Shown here: positions 34,466-45,996 of the stretch, in pieces | Layout: each line of letters starts with the position of its first letter | How positions within the stretch are numbered: the first letter of the stretch is position 1 | Assembly: GCA_021234155.1 (NCBI GenBank) | Contig: JAJEKV010000268.1 | Location: 310,001 to 374,000, forward strand | From: Isoetes taiwanensis | Taxonomy: Eukaryota > Streptophyta > Lycopodiopsida > Isoetales > Isoetaceae | Direction of reading: 5' to 3' | Length of the DNA stretch: 64,000 nt | Notes under the pieces: model-generated | What the model was told of the DNA's origin: nothing | The model's database searches: none | The model's input: the letters and a program-made list of their open reading frames with translations, nothing else | Made by a program: the position numbers and the translations under genes

Positions 34466-35954
34466 TAACTTGAAGAGGCGGTTGTTGGCGGGGGGATGAG
34501 GGTATGTAGAGCAATTGTGATTATGAAGTATATATTATAGGTCTACAATGGTAATCCTATTGTTTAAATTTGGTTTTTCCAACCACACTTTACCTCAATG
34601 GGCTACCGAGTGGATCTTGAGATAAAAAATATGAAAGATGTGGTTTGATGCTTTGTTCAACATCTCCCTAATGTTATATGCAAATACATTTTAAGTAGCT
34701 ATAAAGTTGTAGGTATATATTAATTACCTAAGATAGATATTGTTATAATTTTTTTGCAGTTCATATAGGGTGAAAGTCGTAAGATGTGGTTGACCTTGGG
34801 TGCTTGACATACTGTAGTGGATTATGAGTGGCATATTTTTTGTTTAAGGGGTTTTGTAAGTAATATACGTCATGTTGATATTTGATTTGAATTGAAATTG
34901 TTGTTCATTTTGTGTTGTTATTCTCTGTTACTTGACCTTTGTAAAAGTGCACAATCAATTTGTAAAAGGCAATGGAATATGGGCTTTAGCTTGGGACTAA
35001 AGAAGCACAATCAATTCGTGAAATGTAGTGGCCTTTGAGCTATAGCAATCACATCTAAAGAAAATACAACAATATCAATGTGTCATGGGAGGACCAAGTC
35101 ATTTAAGGTGGCACTTGGGGACACATGCAAATGAGATCTAGAGCTATCTATGAAATTTATTTTTGAAACTTAGTCACAAATATGTACTCGGGGGTTTAGA
35201 ATACTTGGTATGACACTCAATGTGGATGACAAAATATTGCACAATGTCATATAATGGTGTCACAAAAGTGTGTGAAGTGTTTCTATTTGTTAAAAATCTT
35301 TGTATTTGTTGAGAAATAAATGAATTGTGCGATCCCATTCGCATGGGAAGTGAACAATCCATCCTTTGAATTCTCAGAACTTCATCCACAAAATTCCATA
35401 CTTGAGCATAACTATAAAAAAATTGTGCCCTGTAGCCAGTATTCTTCTCTAGCAAGTAGTAATACTTGCATGAACAAACAAAACATTGTGTGCTCATGCT
35501 TTACAATGTTTGGACAAACATCTAGATCATTTGTTACAAAACATTCCGCAGGTAGTCCCTTAGTCCTATAGTGGTGGGTGAACATCCATTTGTGTTTCCA
35601 TTAATTAAATAAAGCAGTAAGTAGTTGCAATTGAGGAGCTTCAACATCATGAAAAGTTACATAGTAATTGAGAAAACAGGTCTCAAAAATGCCTATGAAA
35701 ATTACAAAATTGTAGAGCTTCAAAATACTTTCAACAAATCTATCCAAAATAGGATACTCCTACCTGATCAAGGTAAAAGGGCTACAACAAATTGTTTTGA
35801 AAGAATACGCTTTGGAGACTTTAGGCTAAATTCTGGTGGTCTTTGTTATGCGAAATGAGAGTGCATTAACAGCAGGCTGGATACGGTTGAGACGATTTGA
35901 TGCATCCAATATATGGCATATTGATACTCCATGCTTGATCACCTTTCACCTGTC
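34466..35954. other. No recognisable gene
   Basis: Only short unassigned frames on both strands. Confidence 0.4.
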
Positions 35955-35968
35955 ATGACCTAGATTTT
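35955..35968. repeat. Target-site duplication of the LINE, left copy
   Basis: ATGACCTAGATTTT, repeated exactly at 37023-37036. Confidence 0.85.
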
Positions 35969-37022
35969 TTTTTTTTTTGAAGAACGTGTTTTACTTCATT
36001 TTATACACTCAAAATATTACAAAGTACTTCCAGAAGTAAGAAATGTCCCTGAAGCATCAATCACTTTTAGATGATCACTCCATATTGGAAGTTTAATGAA
36101 GGCCAATTGGAGATCCGAAAGCAATTATACAACTTCTACAATTTCTTGAAGCACCACCGAGAAGAAATATGCTTATCATAAAAGACCTTTCTTCGCCTTC
36201 GCTCTATACACTCCCATATTAGCCAAGACTTTGCCATGTGAAAACGCGAATCCTTTTTAGAACTGATCCATTGATTTGGATAAATACCCAAAAGAAAGTT
36301 TTGATCTATCCAAAGATACTCCAAAGAGAATGCGGCCGGGACCTAAGACTACTTAGCTCTGCACACAAATATAAACAGTGCTCCAATGTTTCAATGCACC
36401 GCTCACACATTGGGCTTACTCCCGGCTTAAAGCGATAAACCATCTGATTAACTCTCAAAGAGCGATGAATCACCTGCCAAAGTAGAACATTTACCTTTAG
36501 AGGATTATATTTGTACCAAACAAGGATCCAGATGGATTGCCTTTGAGAAGGTAAAGTCTGTAAGTGCCATTTTCGAGAAGGTGATAAAATACTTGAGGAG
36601 GTAAGCAATCTGTAGCATGAACTTACTAGCTTCTTGCCTTCTTTAATACCTTGAACAAAGTTCCAGCATCTCTTGTTACCCACCTTCTTAATTAGAGGAA
36701 GAGCACATGCTACATAAGCCCATATAGTGATATCTTTATCCAACAACCCATATGTCTCCTGAAACCATTGCCAAGGAGCAATGTCAATACCAAAATACCA
36801 CTGTTCAATAGAAATAATACCTGCTCTCCTCCACCCTTTGGGAATGCACATGCATAAATTCTACAACTGGGTGTAGTTGTCCATGAGTATACAAAGGCAA
36901 CCACAGAAAGGGGGAAGATGCCTGGAGACAAGCTTCCCAATCAAATGTAATCACCTGCTGGACTACCTTCCAGGCCCGAAGCAAACCTTTCAGTACTGGA
37001 GAGGCATGTGAGTAAGCTTTCA
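35969..37022 (-). mobile_element. 5'-truncated LINE insertion (about 1.05 kb)
   Basis: On the minus strand the piece starts AYSHASPVLKGL, continues LRAWKVVQQVITFDWEACLQ and includes the reverse-transcriptase zinc-binding domain: LLWQVIHRSLRVNQMVYRF with a CERC...EHCLYLC motif, then WLIWECIERRRR. It ends in a poly(A) run (poly-T at 35967 onward on plus) with a 14-bp target duplication on both sides. The tail and domain match the plant L1 lineage, unlike the TTA-tailed LINEs elsewhere in this window. A frame break near 36850 splits the coding part. Precise borders show insertion by target-primed reverse transcription. Confidence 0.88.
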
Positions 37023-37036
37023 ATGACCTAGATTTT
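37023..37036. repeat. Target-site duplication of the LINE, right copy
   Basis: ATGACCTAGATTTT, identical to 35955-35968. Confidence 0.85.
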
Positions 37037-37199
37037 GTAGCAAGACAAACTCGAAATGTAAAAGGTGCATCCAACAAAAAAAAAAGAGCGCGAAAAAGTG
37101 AAAAAATGTAACTGTGAATAGACATTATTTTGTGGGATACGTCTAACCAAAAAGTTGTTTGTAACTGCTATAATATACCACAAAGAAAACAATTCCCAC

Positions 37200-37773
37200 C
37201 TGAACCTAGTTGCCATCGAGCGCCACATCTATCGCCCAGCGTAAAAGTCGCTAAGGGGACTAAAACACAAAAATGAAGCTCTTGATATTTGAACCACCTC
37301 AGCATCACAGAGGGCATCCAGGAGTATCACCTGCAAAATATGATGCTTAGTCCTGACGACTTTCATAAATAATTAGAAAAAGTAGCACATTTTCATTGTG
37401 TCAAAGAGGAAGCCTAAATTCAAGATGCCCTTTCAATATCTGCCATTGAAAAAACACTATGTGTAAGTTTGGGTTCAAAAGAATATGAAGCTTTGTATCT
37501 CAAAAAAAAAAAAAAAGCACTTGAAGACAAAGACACAAATGCCTTTTCGGAATCATCCCTGATGTGTACCACAATATTTCAAAAAAGCAAGCAATTATAT
37601 GAAATAAAGCAACCAAGGTTTCCTAAGTCTACAATAGAGCATAAGTTGTGACCCTAATACCCATGCAAATAATCACAAAAGTAAAATAAGTGTATATTTT
37701 ACCTCTCTATTGGCCTTCCAAGTGTCAATGATATCTGAATTGGATCGTTCTACGCCAGCAAAACTGATTGTAC
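37200..37773 (-). CDS. Possible two exons of an unknown gene
   Basis: Minus strand: exon 37773-37703 is preceded by TTTCTAGCAG and followed by GTAAAATA; it reads TISFAGVERSNSDIIDTWKA and ends on a codon boundary. Exon 37330-37200 is preceded by TATTTTGCAG, followed by GTGGGAATT, and opens in phase with VILLDALCDAEVVQISRASF, reaching a TAG after about 33 codons. Matching phases and consensus borders support real splicing. I do not recognise the family. If the second exon runs to its donor, the TAG would make it a pseudogene. An upstream exon-like frame (EEGDACHATIANLKSVN) lies near 39440-39580. Confidence 0.33.
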
Positions 37774-38397
37774 CTGCTAGAAAGAAGGTAAGAATTATGT
37801 ACAAATAATCCAAAAGACAGGATGTCCACATACTTCATGCACCAGTTGTCTATGCATTATAGCAATTGCAAAATAGGAATGGGAAAAGAAGAAGACGTGT
37901 TGGGGATAATAAGCCAAGAGGAAATAGCTTCCCATTGCAAGAGGCTGGGCTGCTTACACAACATATAATAATAAAAAAGCAACCTCATAACTCTCCAAAT
38001 GAAGGCGCAACAAAATGTCAAATTTTTGCACATGGCAAGACTTTGTACCTGCAACATCCGTCATCAATATTAATGCCATTTAGACTTACCCGAAGGATTT
38101 AAATTAGCTCGTTATTTAGTTAATGTGACAAATTGAAACCAAATAAATAAGAAGATGCCTTCACGCATGGTTCTATTTTAGGCTGATCTAGAAAGTCAAT
38201 ATCTGGTCTTCTACTTCTTTACCTATATTGCAAATAATATCCATCTTCTTTCAATAAAATTCGTGATATTCTTCAAAATGTAGGGTTTGGTTCTAGAATA
38301 ACAAAGCCAAGAGAATGTAATGATAGCACAAATGCATAAGATGTAAGTCGCAAGCAGTTCTTTCTAACTACATATAACTAAAAGCAGCACATGCCTA

Positions 38398-38920
38398 CAA
38401 CTTTGCCATAGCAAATAAATAAACTGCGTGCACTGTGGGATTTTATAGATATTATGCGGTAGTTCCTTGGAAACCTCTGTATCCAAATCTGTAATGGGTC
38501 CAAAGCACATGTAATGCCTCATTTTAAGACTGCAATAACATGTTTCACTTCTACATCAACTTTATAATGCCTAAAAATGATCGCATACAGAAATAACTAG
38601 GAATCAACAATTGGGTGCTGGCTCTAAAAGCCTCTCAATGATATCTATAGTAGATAAGATAAAATGAGATAAGAATTTTTTAACTTCTACACAGAGTGAC
38701 CTGTTTACATCGAGCACCTATGACATGCACCTTCTACATCAATATCACTTCCAGACAAAGATAGAAATAACACTGCCTACTATGTGCAATTTTGAAGATA
38801 TTAGCTCTGTCTATGCAGCTATTCCCTGGCGACCTCTGTACCCATATCTCTAGGAAGTCAAAAGCACTGCAAGAACACAATTCACTTCTACATTAAGAGT
38901 AGACAGGTTGAAGAAGCATG
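38398..38920. repeat. Degenerate direct duplication, period about 350 bp
   Basis: CTTTGAAGATATTA-like, CTGTATCCA/CTGTACCCATATCT and TTCACTTCTACAT blocks occur in the same order at about 38430-38560 and 38790-38900. Confidence 0.5.
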
Positions 38921-39934
38921 CTACAGATGGTGGACTGTGTACATGCTAGATTAATCTGAAACCATAAAGAGAAGAACAACGTGCATATGCTCTAAGATGC
39001 GCCTCAGAACCTTCAACAACTATTACCAATTTTGTTGGTCAAAAGCTGTGACTAAGTATCTGGTTTTGCCGAAATAAAGAAATGTACTGATACTTCGGAC
39101 CGTCCAGGCATCCTGCATAAGCCCATATCATATATTATATGTGCCTGCGTGTTAAAACATATTGTTTGAAGGATTAGACATAATTTTAGTTTTAATCAAA
39201 GCTTACCAGTAAAGAAAAGGAGGGAATCCAGTTGCAATAGACTAAATAAAGAATAAAAATGCATCAAAACTTAGCAAAAAATAGGGCAGTACTCATTTCG
39301 AAAATCATAGAGCAATCCAATGAAGATGTCAACTCGTTCAGCTACCTATCTTTGTCTGGAAGATGTCAACTCGTTCTGTCTAAATCGGGTTAGACAGAAG
39401 GAAAATAGGGCAGCCGGTCAGATCCTGTATCCTAGAACCAAATCATACCCTTGAAACCCCTGAATCAAGCTAACGAAGCCAGGTTCGAGAAGACTGCCAG
39501 AAGATAAATTGACACTTTTGAGGTTAGCAATCGTGGCATGGCATGCATCGCCCTCCTCGCTAGCTACAATCGAGCCCAAAAAAGAAACAGACTAAAAACA
39601 GAGAACCCAAAATCATACAAATAAGGACCCTAAAAAACTTTCTTTCAATTTTTGGGCTGCCAGAATTTTTTACGGGAAGCCAAAACATTTAAAACCTTAG
39701 AAAAACAAACCCAGAAAAAAATCCAAAAAGTTGAACCCCGGAAAAACCAAATTTAAACAATAGGATTCTACAAGATGTGCAAGTTGCAGAATACAGGGGC
39801 ATTGGACTCTATCCAAAAAGCTTTTTTTTGAGGCCGTGAAGATCTCAAAACTCATGCAATCTCTACCGGATGAAGATCACGGACCCTCACATTTTTATCC
39901 ATATTAGGGGAATATCAAACAAGAGATGTTGGGA
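38921..39934. other. No firm gene; possible first exon of minus-strand gene near 39430-39580
   Basis: On the minus strand an open segment contains SLLEPGFVSLIQGFQGYDLV. No start or splice partner could be fixed. Confidence 0.25.
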
Positions 39935-40089
39935 TGGCTAGATATAGGAACCAAGTTCTCAAGGCTCTCAAATGCTTCAGTGTCTGGGAACTTAATCATG
40001 TGGCTAGATCGCAAAATTATGAGGCTGATGCAGTATGTCAGAAAGCTTTGTTGCAGCATTTAACTGAAGGTGCAATTAGAGAAGAATAA
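39935..40089 (+). pseudogene. RNase H-like fragment upstream of gypsy RT
   Basis: YRNQVLKALKCFSVWELNHV followed by ARSQNYEADA resembles the C-terminal part of a retroelement RNase H (H(V/I)xRxxNxxADAL). It lies before the RT of the same strand and appears to read on toward it, with a stop near 40088. In Tat-type gypsy elements such a domain normally follows RT and RNase H. Confidence 0.5.
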
Positions 40090-40122
40090 GTTAATGAGAA
40101 ATGAGGAGCCCAAGAAAAGGAA

Positions 40123-41258
40123 GTGCAAGAGCTCATTATTGTTAAGGGTGAAGAAAAACGAACAATTACAGTTGGTATACAGCTTAATGGAAGCGAGCTC
40201 AAGTATTTGCAAGGTTTATTTCAAGAGATGAATGATATATTTGCTTGGGACTATGGAGAATTGAAGGGCATACCTAAAGTCGTATGTGAATTGGAAATTA
40301 AGTTAAAATCAGGGTCCAAGCCAGTTATTCAAAAGCTTAGGCGAATAAACCCAGCCCTAATGGAACTCATTGAGAAGGAATTGCAGAAAAGGTTAAGGGC
40401 TGATCTGATTTTTTAGTGTAGAAATACATCTTGGGTCTCGTGCATAGTACTCGTAAAGCTACTGTAAGAGATTTCTTCCCTTTGCCCTTCATATAGGATG
40501 TCTTATATGCAGTAGCTGGAAAAGAATTCTATTCCTTTTTGGATGGCTTCTCGGGGTTCAATCAAGTCGCCATTAAGGAGGAAGATCAAGATAAAACCGC
40601 ATTCATCATTCCTTGGGGTACTTTCACTATGAGAAGGATGCCCTTTGGGCTTACTAATGCCCCTTCCACTTTTCAAAGGGCCATGACAGTTGCCTTTAAG
40701 GCAATGATATCAGATTTGTTTAAAGTTTTTGTTGATGACCTTTGCTTGGCAGCAAGTCGAGAACAACAGTTGGAATTAATTGGCAAACTATGTAAATTGT
40801 GCCAGCAATCAGGGATATGATTGAATTCGAGGAAATGCCTCTTTATGATCACTAGAGGGACGTTATTGGGGCACACAATTTCTGGCACAGGGATTGAAGT
40901 TTCTGAGGACAAGATTTTGGCTTTGAAGCAATTACCACCGCCAAGAAATCTTAAGGAGATAAAAAGGTTGATAGGGATGGTAAGTTTCCTTAGAGTTTAT
41001 GTGCCTAATTTTTCACAAGTTATGAGCCCAATTGCCAAGTTAATGAGAATTGGTAACATACCCAAGGGCATGAGCAAGACGGTAGCAATCAACTGGACTC
41101 CTCAATGCCAAGAGGCATTTGAACATGTGATTGGAATTTTAAGCCTGCCTCATAATCTAGTGAGTCCAAAGTCAGGTGTTACAGTAACTAAAGAAGCCAC
41201 TGGAATTGCCATCACCCAAGAAAGGAAGGTCATTGGTTATGCAGGTAAACAATGGTAA
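40123..41258 (+). pseudogene. Ty3/gypsy reverse transcriptase, broken
   Basis: The RT start is LQGLFQEMNDIFAWDYGELK ...KLRRINPAL. A frame change then leads to FYSFLDGFSGFNQVAIKEED, AFIIPWGTFTMRRMPFGLTN and FVDDLCLA (catalytic YVDD-type site read as FVDD). It continues through FMITRGTLLGHTISGTGIEV and LKEIKRLIGMVSFLRVYVPN. Stops near 40415 and 40820 and frameshifts leave it inactive. A Tat/Athila-related lineage is likely. Confidence 0.85.
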
Positions 41259-41316
41259 AAAATCGAAGAAAGATATCCTAAGCTAGAGAGATATGCTTCT
41301 GCATTGGTATGCTTGA

Positions 41317-42824
41317 TTGATAAACATGGATATATGTTGCAAGGTGGTTCACATGAAATATAATCCACTTCCTTTGCTCTACGGCAGAAATGTGAAAAAT
41401 GTTAAATGGCATAAATGGGCAGTCAAGTTGCAGGAATATGATTTGCATGTTCAAACTATAACTAGAGTGACGGATCCTAGCTCCTACATGTCCCATGCAT
41501 TTTTTGACCATGAGGAACCAGATGAGCAGATCGAGAATAAGGTGGAGCAGGGGGTTTTATTGCAACTTGAGCAAATGTTTATTGCTGTAAGCACTTCTTG
41601 GATGACGCCTATCATTAAATACCTTGTTACACAAGAACTCCCATCTGGAGTGTTTGGGGCAGCAGCAAGAAAGTTCAAGTTGGATTGCCTCAATTTTGTA
41701 ATGGTAAAGGAATTCCAGGGATGGCGTTCTATTGAGGTGTATTGATGAAGGAGAGCAAGTTGAGGTGCTCAGTGAATGTCATGGGGGCATTTGTGGAGGG
41801 CATTTTGCCACAGATACCACTGCAAAAAAAAATACTACGGGCAGGATATTATTGGCCTTCTATGTTTGGGGATTGCCACGAGTATATCAAAAGGTGTCAC
41901 AAGTGTCAAATATTTGGTAAGAAAAAGCTGCTAGCTTCACCTCTTACTCCAATATTATCTCCACCTCCTTTTGAAGTTTGGGGATTAGATTTTATAAGGC
42001 CTGTCAATCCGCCTTCAAGTAACCAACATGAATATATAATTGTGGCTACTGATCTCTTTACTAAATGGTCCGAAGCCATGCCTCTCAGAGAGGCCAATGC
42101 AGTTACAACACCCAAATATTCTTTTCTGAAATATGTTGTAGGTTTGGTGTACCAAAGAAGTTGCTCACGGATCGTGGATCTCCATTCATAAATGATACTA
42201 TTCAGGAGCTTACAACACGGTTAAAAGTTAAGCATGTGAAGAATAGTGCATATTATCCTCAGGGGAATGGTCAGGCAGAGTCTACCAATAAGGTACTTAA
42301 GTCTATTCTTAAAAAAATGATCAATGCATCTAAGAGGAATTGGCACTTGATGTTGTCCAATGCACTTTGGGCGTATAGGACAACTGTTACAGCTGCCACA
42401 AGATTCACTCCATATGAATTGGTATATGGAGTAGAATCTTTACTACCTATATATAGATATGATTGTGCCTACTCTTAAAGTGGCATGCAGCCTTGAGGTA
42501 CCACATAAGGATGCCATTGAAGAAAGACTAATCCAATTGCTGAAACTGGAAGGGGATAGGCAGCAGGCCGAACAAGCAAATTGGCATAGAAAGGCTAAGA
42601 ATATAGCAGCACAAGCAAGAAAGCAAAGGTTTCAAGGCAACTTTAAGATTGGAGACTTGGTCTTAAAATGGAATGCTAGGAAGGAGAAGATTGTTACCAA
42701 GTTTGACAATCTATGGGAAGGCTCATTTATCATCACAGCGCACTCTTATACGCTGCAAACTATGGATATAGTGGAGTTATCTAATCCCCAGAATTCCTTG
42801 CACTTGAAGAAGTATTGGCCATAA
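41317..42824 (+). pseudogene. Ty3/gypsy RNase H remnant and integrase, broken
   Basis: After a decayed RNase H end (KWAVKLQEYDLHVQTITRVT) comes the integrase. The HHCC zinc finger is at GYYWPSMF...CHKCQIFGKK, and the core has FEVWGLDFIRPVNPP, FTKWSEAMPLREAN, LLTDRGSPFINDTIQELTTR and YYPQGNGQAESTNKVLKSIL, giving the D, D and E positions. The C-terminal part ends FKIGDLVLKWNARK and NSLHLKKYWP. Frameshifts near 41735, 42125 and 42465 break it. No chromodomain follows. Confidence 0.87.
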
Positions 42825-43142
42825 TTAGGTCAAAGAGGTAACATGGGTAGGAATTGTTTTTACGTCAAGTTGTTGTTATTGCATTACAGTCTAGAGTGGC
42901 TCTAGAAAGCATTATGAGTACATGTTTTAATAGGTTAGGTTGCAGTGTTTTTTGTCTTTATCTTTGTTGAAACCTTGTAGTACTCTAATGTAATAGAGTT
43001 CATGTTAATATGTAGCATAATAACAGGGGGTTTGTTTTATGGTTTCGTACGATTTTTACTAAGGTTTTTCTATGATTTCGGTGCTGTATTTGATGAGGTG
43101 TACTAAATAGTATTTCTAGAGTGCGTTCTTTCTGGACCCTTG
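42825..43142. other. Probable 3' untranslated/LTR region of the gypsy element
   Basis: Non-coding sequence just after integrase. No LTR pair could be matched inside the window. Confidence 0.3.
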
Positions 43143-43659
43143 ATTTTTTTTGTAGCTATGATATTCAAGGATGGAGATTGTGTTAATTAATGTGTTTTAA
43201 AGAAAGGGGAAAGAAGATTAGAACGGGTATCATTTAGGCATCTTCTGCCGAACCGGAGTCCTGAAGCAATCCGAGGCTGGAGCATAGCACAAGCAGATGG
43301 CCGATTCTTACAAACCTGACAGCAGATAGGCTTAAACAGGTCGTTGGGTTGCTGTGGTGGTCGCTAGGCCTTCTGGAGCCGAGATTGAACCGGAGTCCCA
43401 AGCAACCGAGGCTAGATTTTTTTGTTCCTATGATATTCAAGGATGGAGATTGTGTTAATTAATGTGTTTTAAGAAAAGGGAAAGAAGATTAGAACGGGTA
43501 TCATTTAGGCATCGCCGAATCGGAGTCCTGAAGCAATCCGAGGCTAGACCAGATGATACCACAAGCAGATGGCCGATTCTTACAAATCTGACAGCAGATA
43601 GGTTTAAACAGGTCGTTGGGTTGCTGTGGTGGTCGCTAGGCCTTCTGGAGCCGAGATTG
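43143..43659. repeat. Tandem duplication, period 272 bp, two copies
   Basis: ATGATATTCAAGGATGGAGA at 43158 recurs at 43430, and GCTAGGCCTTCTGGAGCCGA at about 43365 recurs 272 bp later. Small differences only. A further 42-bp direct repeat (AAGTTTGTTGCTTTCTTTG) follows at 43682-43740. Confidence 0.9.
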
Positions 43660-43740
43660 CTTGAAAATAGATTCTCGGTAGAAGTTTGTTGCTTTCTTTG
43701 TTGAAAATAGATTCCTCCGGTAAGTTTGTTGCTTTCTTTG

Positions 43741-45057
43741 TGGTTGCAAGATTCAGAAATATCAGTAGCCAGAGAGAAGTCGTCCAAAGATATTTGCAGA
43801 GAGAACTTAGCCTGGCTGTAACAACAGCAGCAGCTATTCGGAGTTGCATTAAAGGGATCATGTTAAATTTATTAGCGATTGCGCATCGTGGTCTAGGTTG
43901 CTTAACCAAAGACAATCGCCTAAATACATGCAACATGCCTTTTCGAAGTTCCTTGTTCAAATCGGGTAGACTCTTTTTTGAGGCAAGAGTCGTCTGTCTC
44001 AATTACCTCCCTTTCCTTATTGTTTTCCATCCGCCATTGCAATATCAAGGAAATTTGTGGCTTATAGCATAAGCTTGTTTGTTTGTTGCCATAGCTTAAA
44101 AGTGGATCTTCTTTAAAAAATGGAGACTGTGTGGAACATGGCAATCGTTATCTTTGCATCAAAGACTCGTCCTTGCAACCGTAGATGCATATATAACGGA
44201 AATATGTTTTAGGGAACACCAATGCCCTCAAGTATGAAATGATGACTTTAGATTTGCATGGTCGACTGTGCTTTTGGTCCGGGACGGCAACTTTCAACAT
44301 TGAATAATGATGGTCATGCAAAGTGCTATGTATAATATCTGGAATATCCACAATGGAAACTTATAAATACTCCACATATATCTCCCCTTGGATATTTGAC
44401 ATAAAACTTGTGGTGTCAAGTTTGAAGAGTCGTTTAGCCTAACATTAGACAGCCCATATGTGTGACGCTTGCTATATCCTTGGATCTTACATTATTTCTT
44501 TTCGATTTGTTTTGAATGTCCCAATGGCTGATCCAAGCTTAACATGCATAAGGGGGTAAATGAAGGAAAGTTCTCATTTATGGCATCTAGGGCGTCATAG
44601 GCCATAGAATACAACTCTTCAAAGATCTTGCCCATGAGATCCGAGAATGCTAAATTATAGTTTAGATTGCCAAAATGCTAGCTTATTATATTCATATCTC
44701 GCTACAAAATTTACAAGAATGTAAACAGAGTTCATCTAGTAGTTTACTCCCGGTCAAGGGAATATTGCATAATTTCTTTTGAGACAATAATATGGTCTTG
44801 GAAAAATCAAGCAATTTTACATGCTTCTTTGTAACAAAACTTAAGACCAACGGTTCACCCCAGGCCCAGTATGACGATGTTAGGAGCTTGTGGGTTGGAG
44901 ATTTGCACTACTGGATGGATGAAAATTACTTGCAATTGCTTTGCTGCTACCAACGAGGTACATATTGCATTCTTGTGTTCTTGATGTGAAATAGATTGCT
45001 TGCCCATTTTTATAACAAAGGAGTTTAGTTAGGTCCGAAGGGCCCAAAAATTTTATA
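43741..45057. other. No recognisable gene
   Basis: Short frames only. Confidence 0.4.
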
Positions 45058-45515
45058 TAACAATTAACACACAACTACCATTAACATTATTAACATAAAC
45101 CATTGCATTAAACACATTTAAATTAAAATCCCCCTTAAACCCCCTTTGGTTTGGGTGCATATTCACATGGGGGGTTATGTAGGGCAGCGAGAACCCCAAA
45201 AATATATTTATAATACATGTACAAAATTAACACCATTAAGTACATTCTCTCAAACCTTATAGTATTTTGTAAATTTTAATATACAGTATACAAAAACTTG
45301 TACATGCATATCCCACAAACGAGGATCGCTATGTACGGTCCAGATCTTGGAATAAAGGGCAAATATGCCCATCCGACAGCTCTCGTTGCCCGGAGTAACC
45401 CCCCATGTGAATATGCACCCAAACCAAAGGGGGTTTAAGGGGGATTTTAATTTAAATGTGTTTAATGCACTGGTTTATGTTAATAATGTTAATGGTAGTT
45501 GTGTGTTAATTGTTA
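45058..45515. mobile_element. 458-bp element with 135-bp near-perfect inverted repeats
   Basis: TAACAATTAACACACAACTA at 45058 and its reverse complement ending 45515 start arms that stay almost identical through AACCCCCTTTGGTTTGGGTG and GTTATGTAGGGCAGCGAGA (mirror CTCTCGTTGCCCGGAGTAAC). Only one mismatch was noted over the outer 120 bp; the innermost 20 bp diverge more. The spacer is about 190 bp and non-coding. ATA follows the right end and precedes the left end, a possible but weak target duplication. Confidence 0.8.
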
Positions 45516-45599
45516 ATAGCATAACATCTTAAAGAAGCAGTTGCATTAGGTTTAGTTGTTGTCTACCCTTCTAATACTTAATGGTATTCTCTAGTTATA

Positions 45600-45996
45600 G
45601 GTCCCATAGAATATGCATCTCCGTTTCAAGTTGCAAAGGATCTAGAAACAAAAGGGCATTTGAAGCATAGCCCTTTGGAGAAGTTGCATGTATGACTTCC
45701 AAAGATAGCAACCGCCGTATCGATCCTTCTCACTCTCAATGCTCTCAACACGGACACAACTTGCATGTGAAGTCTCATGGATGTATACTTGCATGTGCTA
45801 CTACAAGAAGCTTATTAAATGCTGATTCAATTCTTTCGGGTTGAATGCCATCCTCTCGCCACTTTCCGTCAGATACATTGTTACTTGGATAAAGTGAGGT
45901 GGTGCTTCCGACCCACTTACGAGAGACTTCCAAGATCCCACAATTATTCGCGGCTCCTAAAATCCAAAGCCTTTTAAAATCCTCCAAGAAAGCCAA
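45600..45996 (-). pseudogene. Unidentified coding-like fragment
   Basis: The minus strand reads FLEDFKRLWILGAANNCGIL, VSRKWVGSTTSLYPSNNVSD and ERIESAFNKLLVVAHASI, then a stop. The adjacent frame continues MQVVSVLRALRVRRIDTAVA. The composition looks like genuine protein, but I do not recognise the family. A frameshift near 45780 suggests decay, or an unresolved intron. Confidence 0.35.

Noticed and set aside
36805-37125. 106-codon minus-strand frame taken as one gene
   Set aside because: It crosses the target duplication at 37023-37036, so its first third is flanking DNA fused by chance to the LINE frame.
43455-43787. Minus-strand frames sharing SRRPSDHHSNPTTCL
   Set aside because: The shared peptide only reflects the 272-bp DNA duplication.
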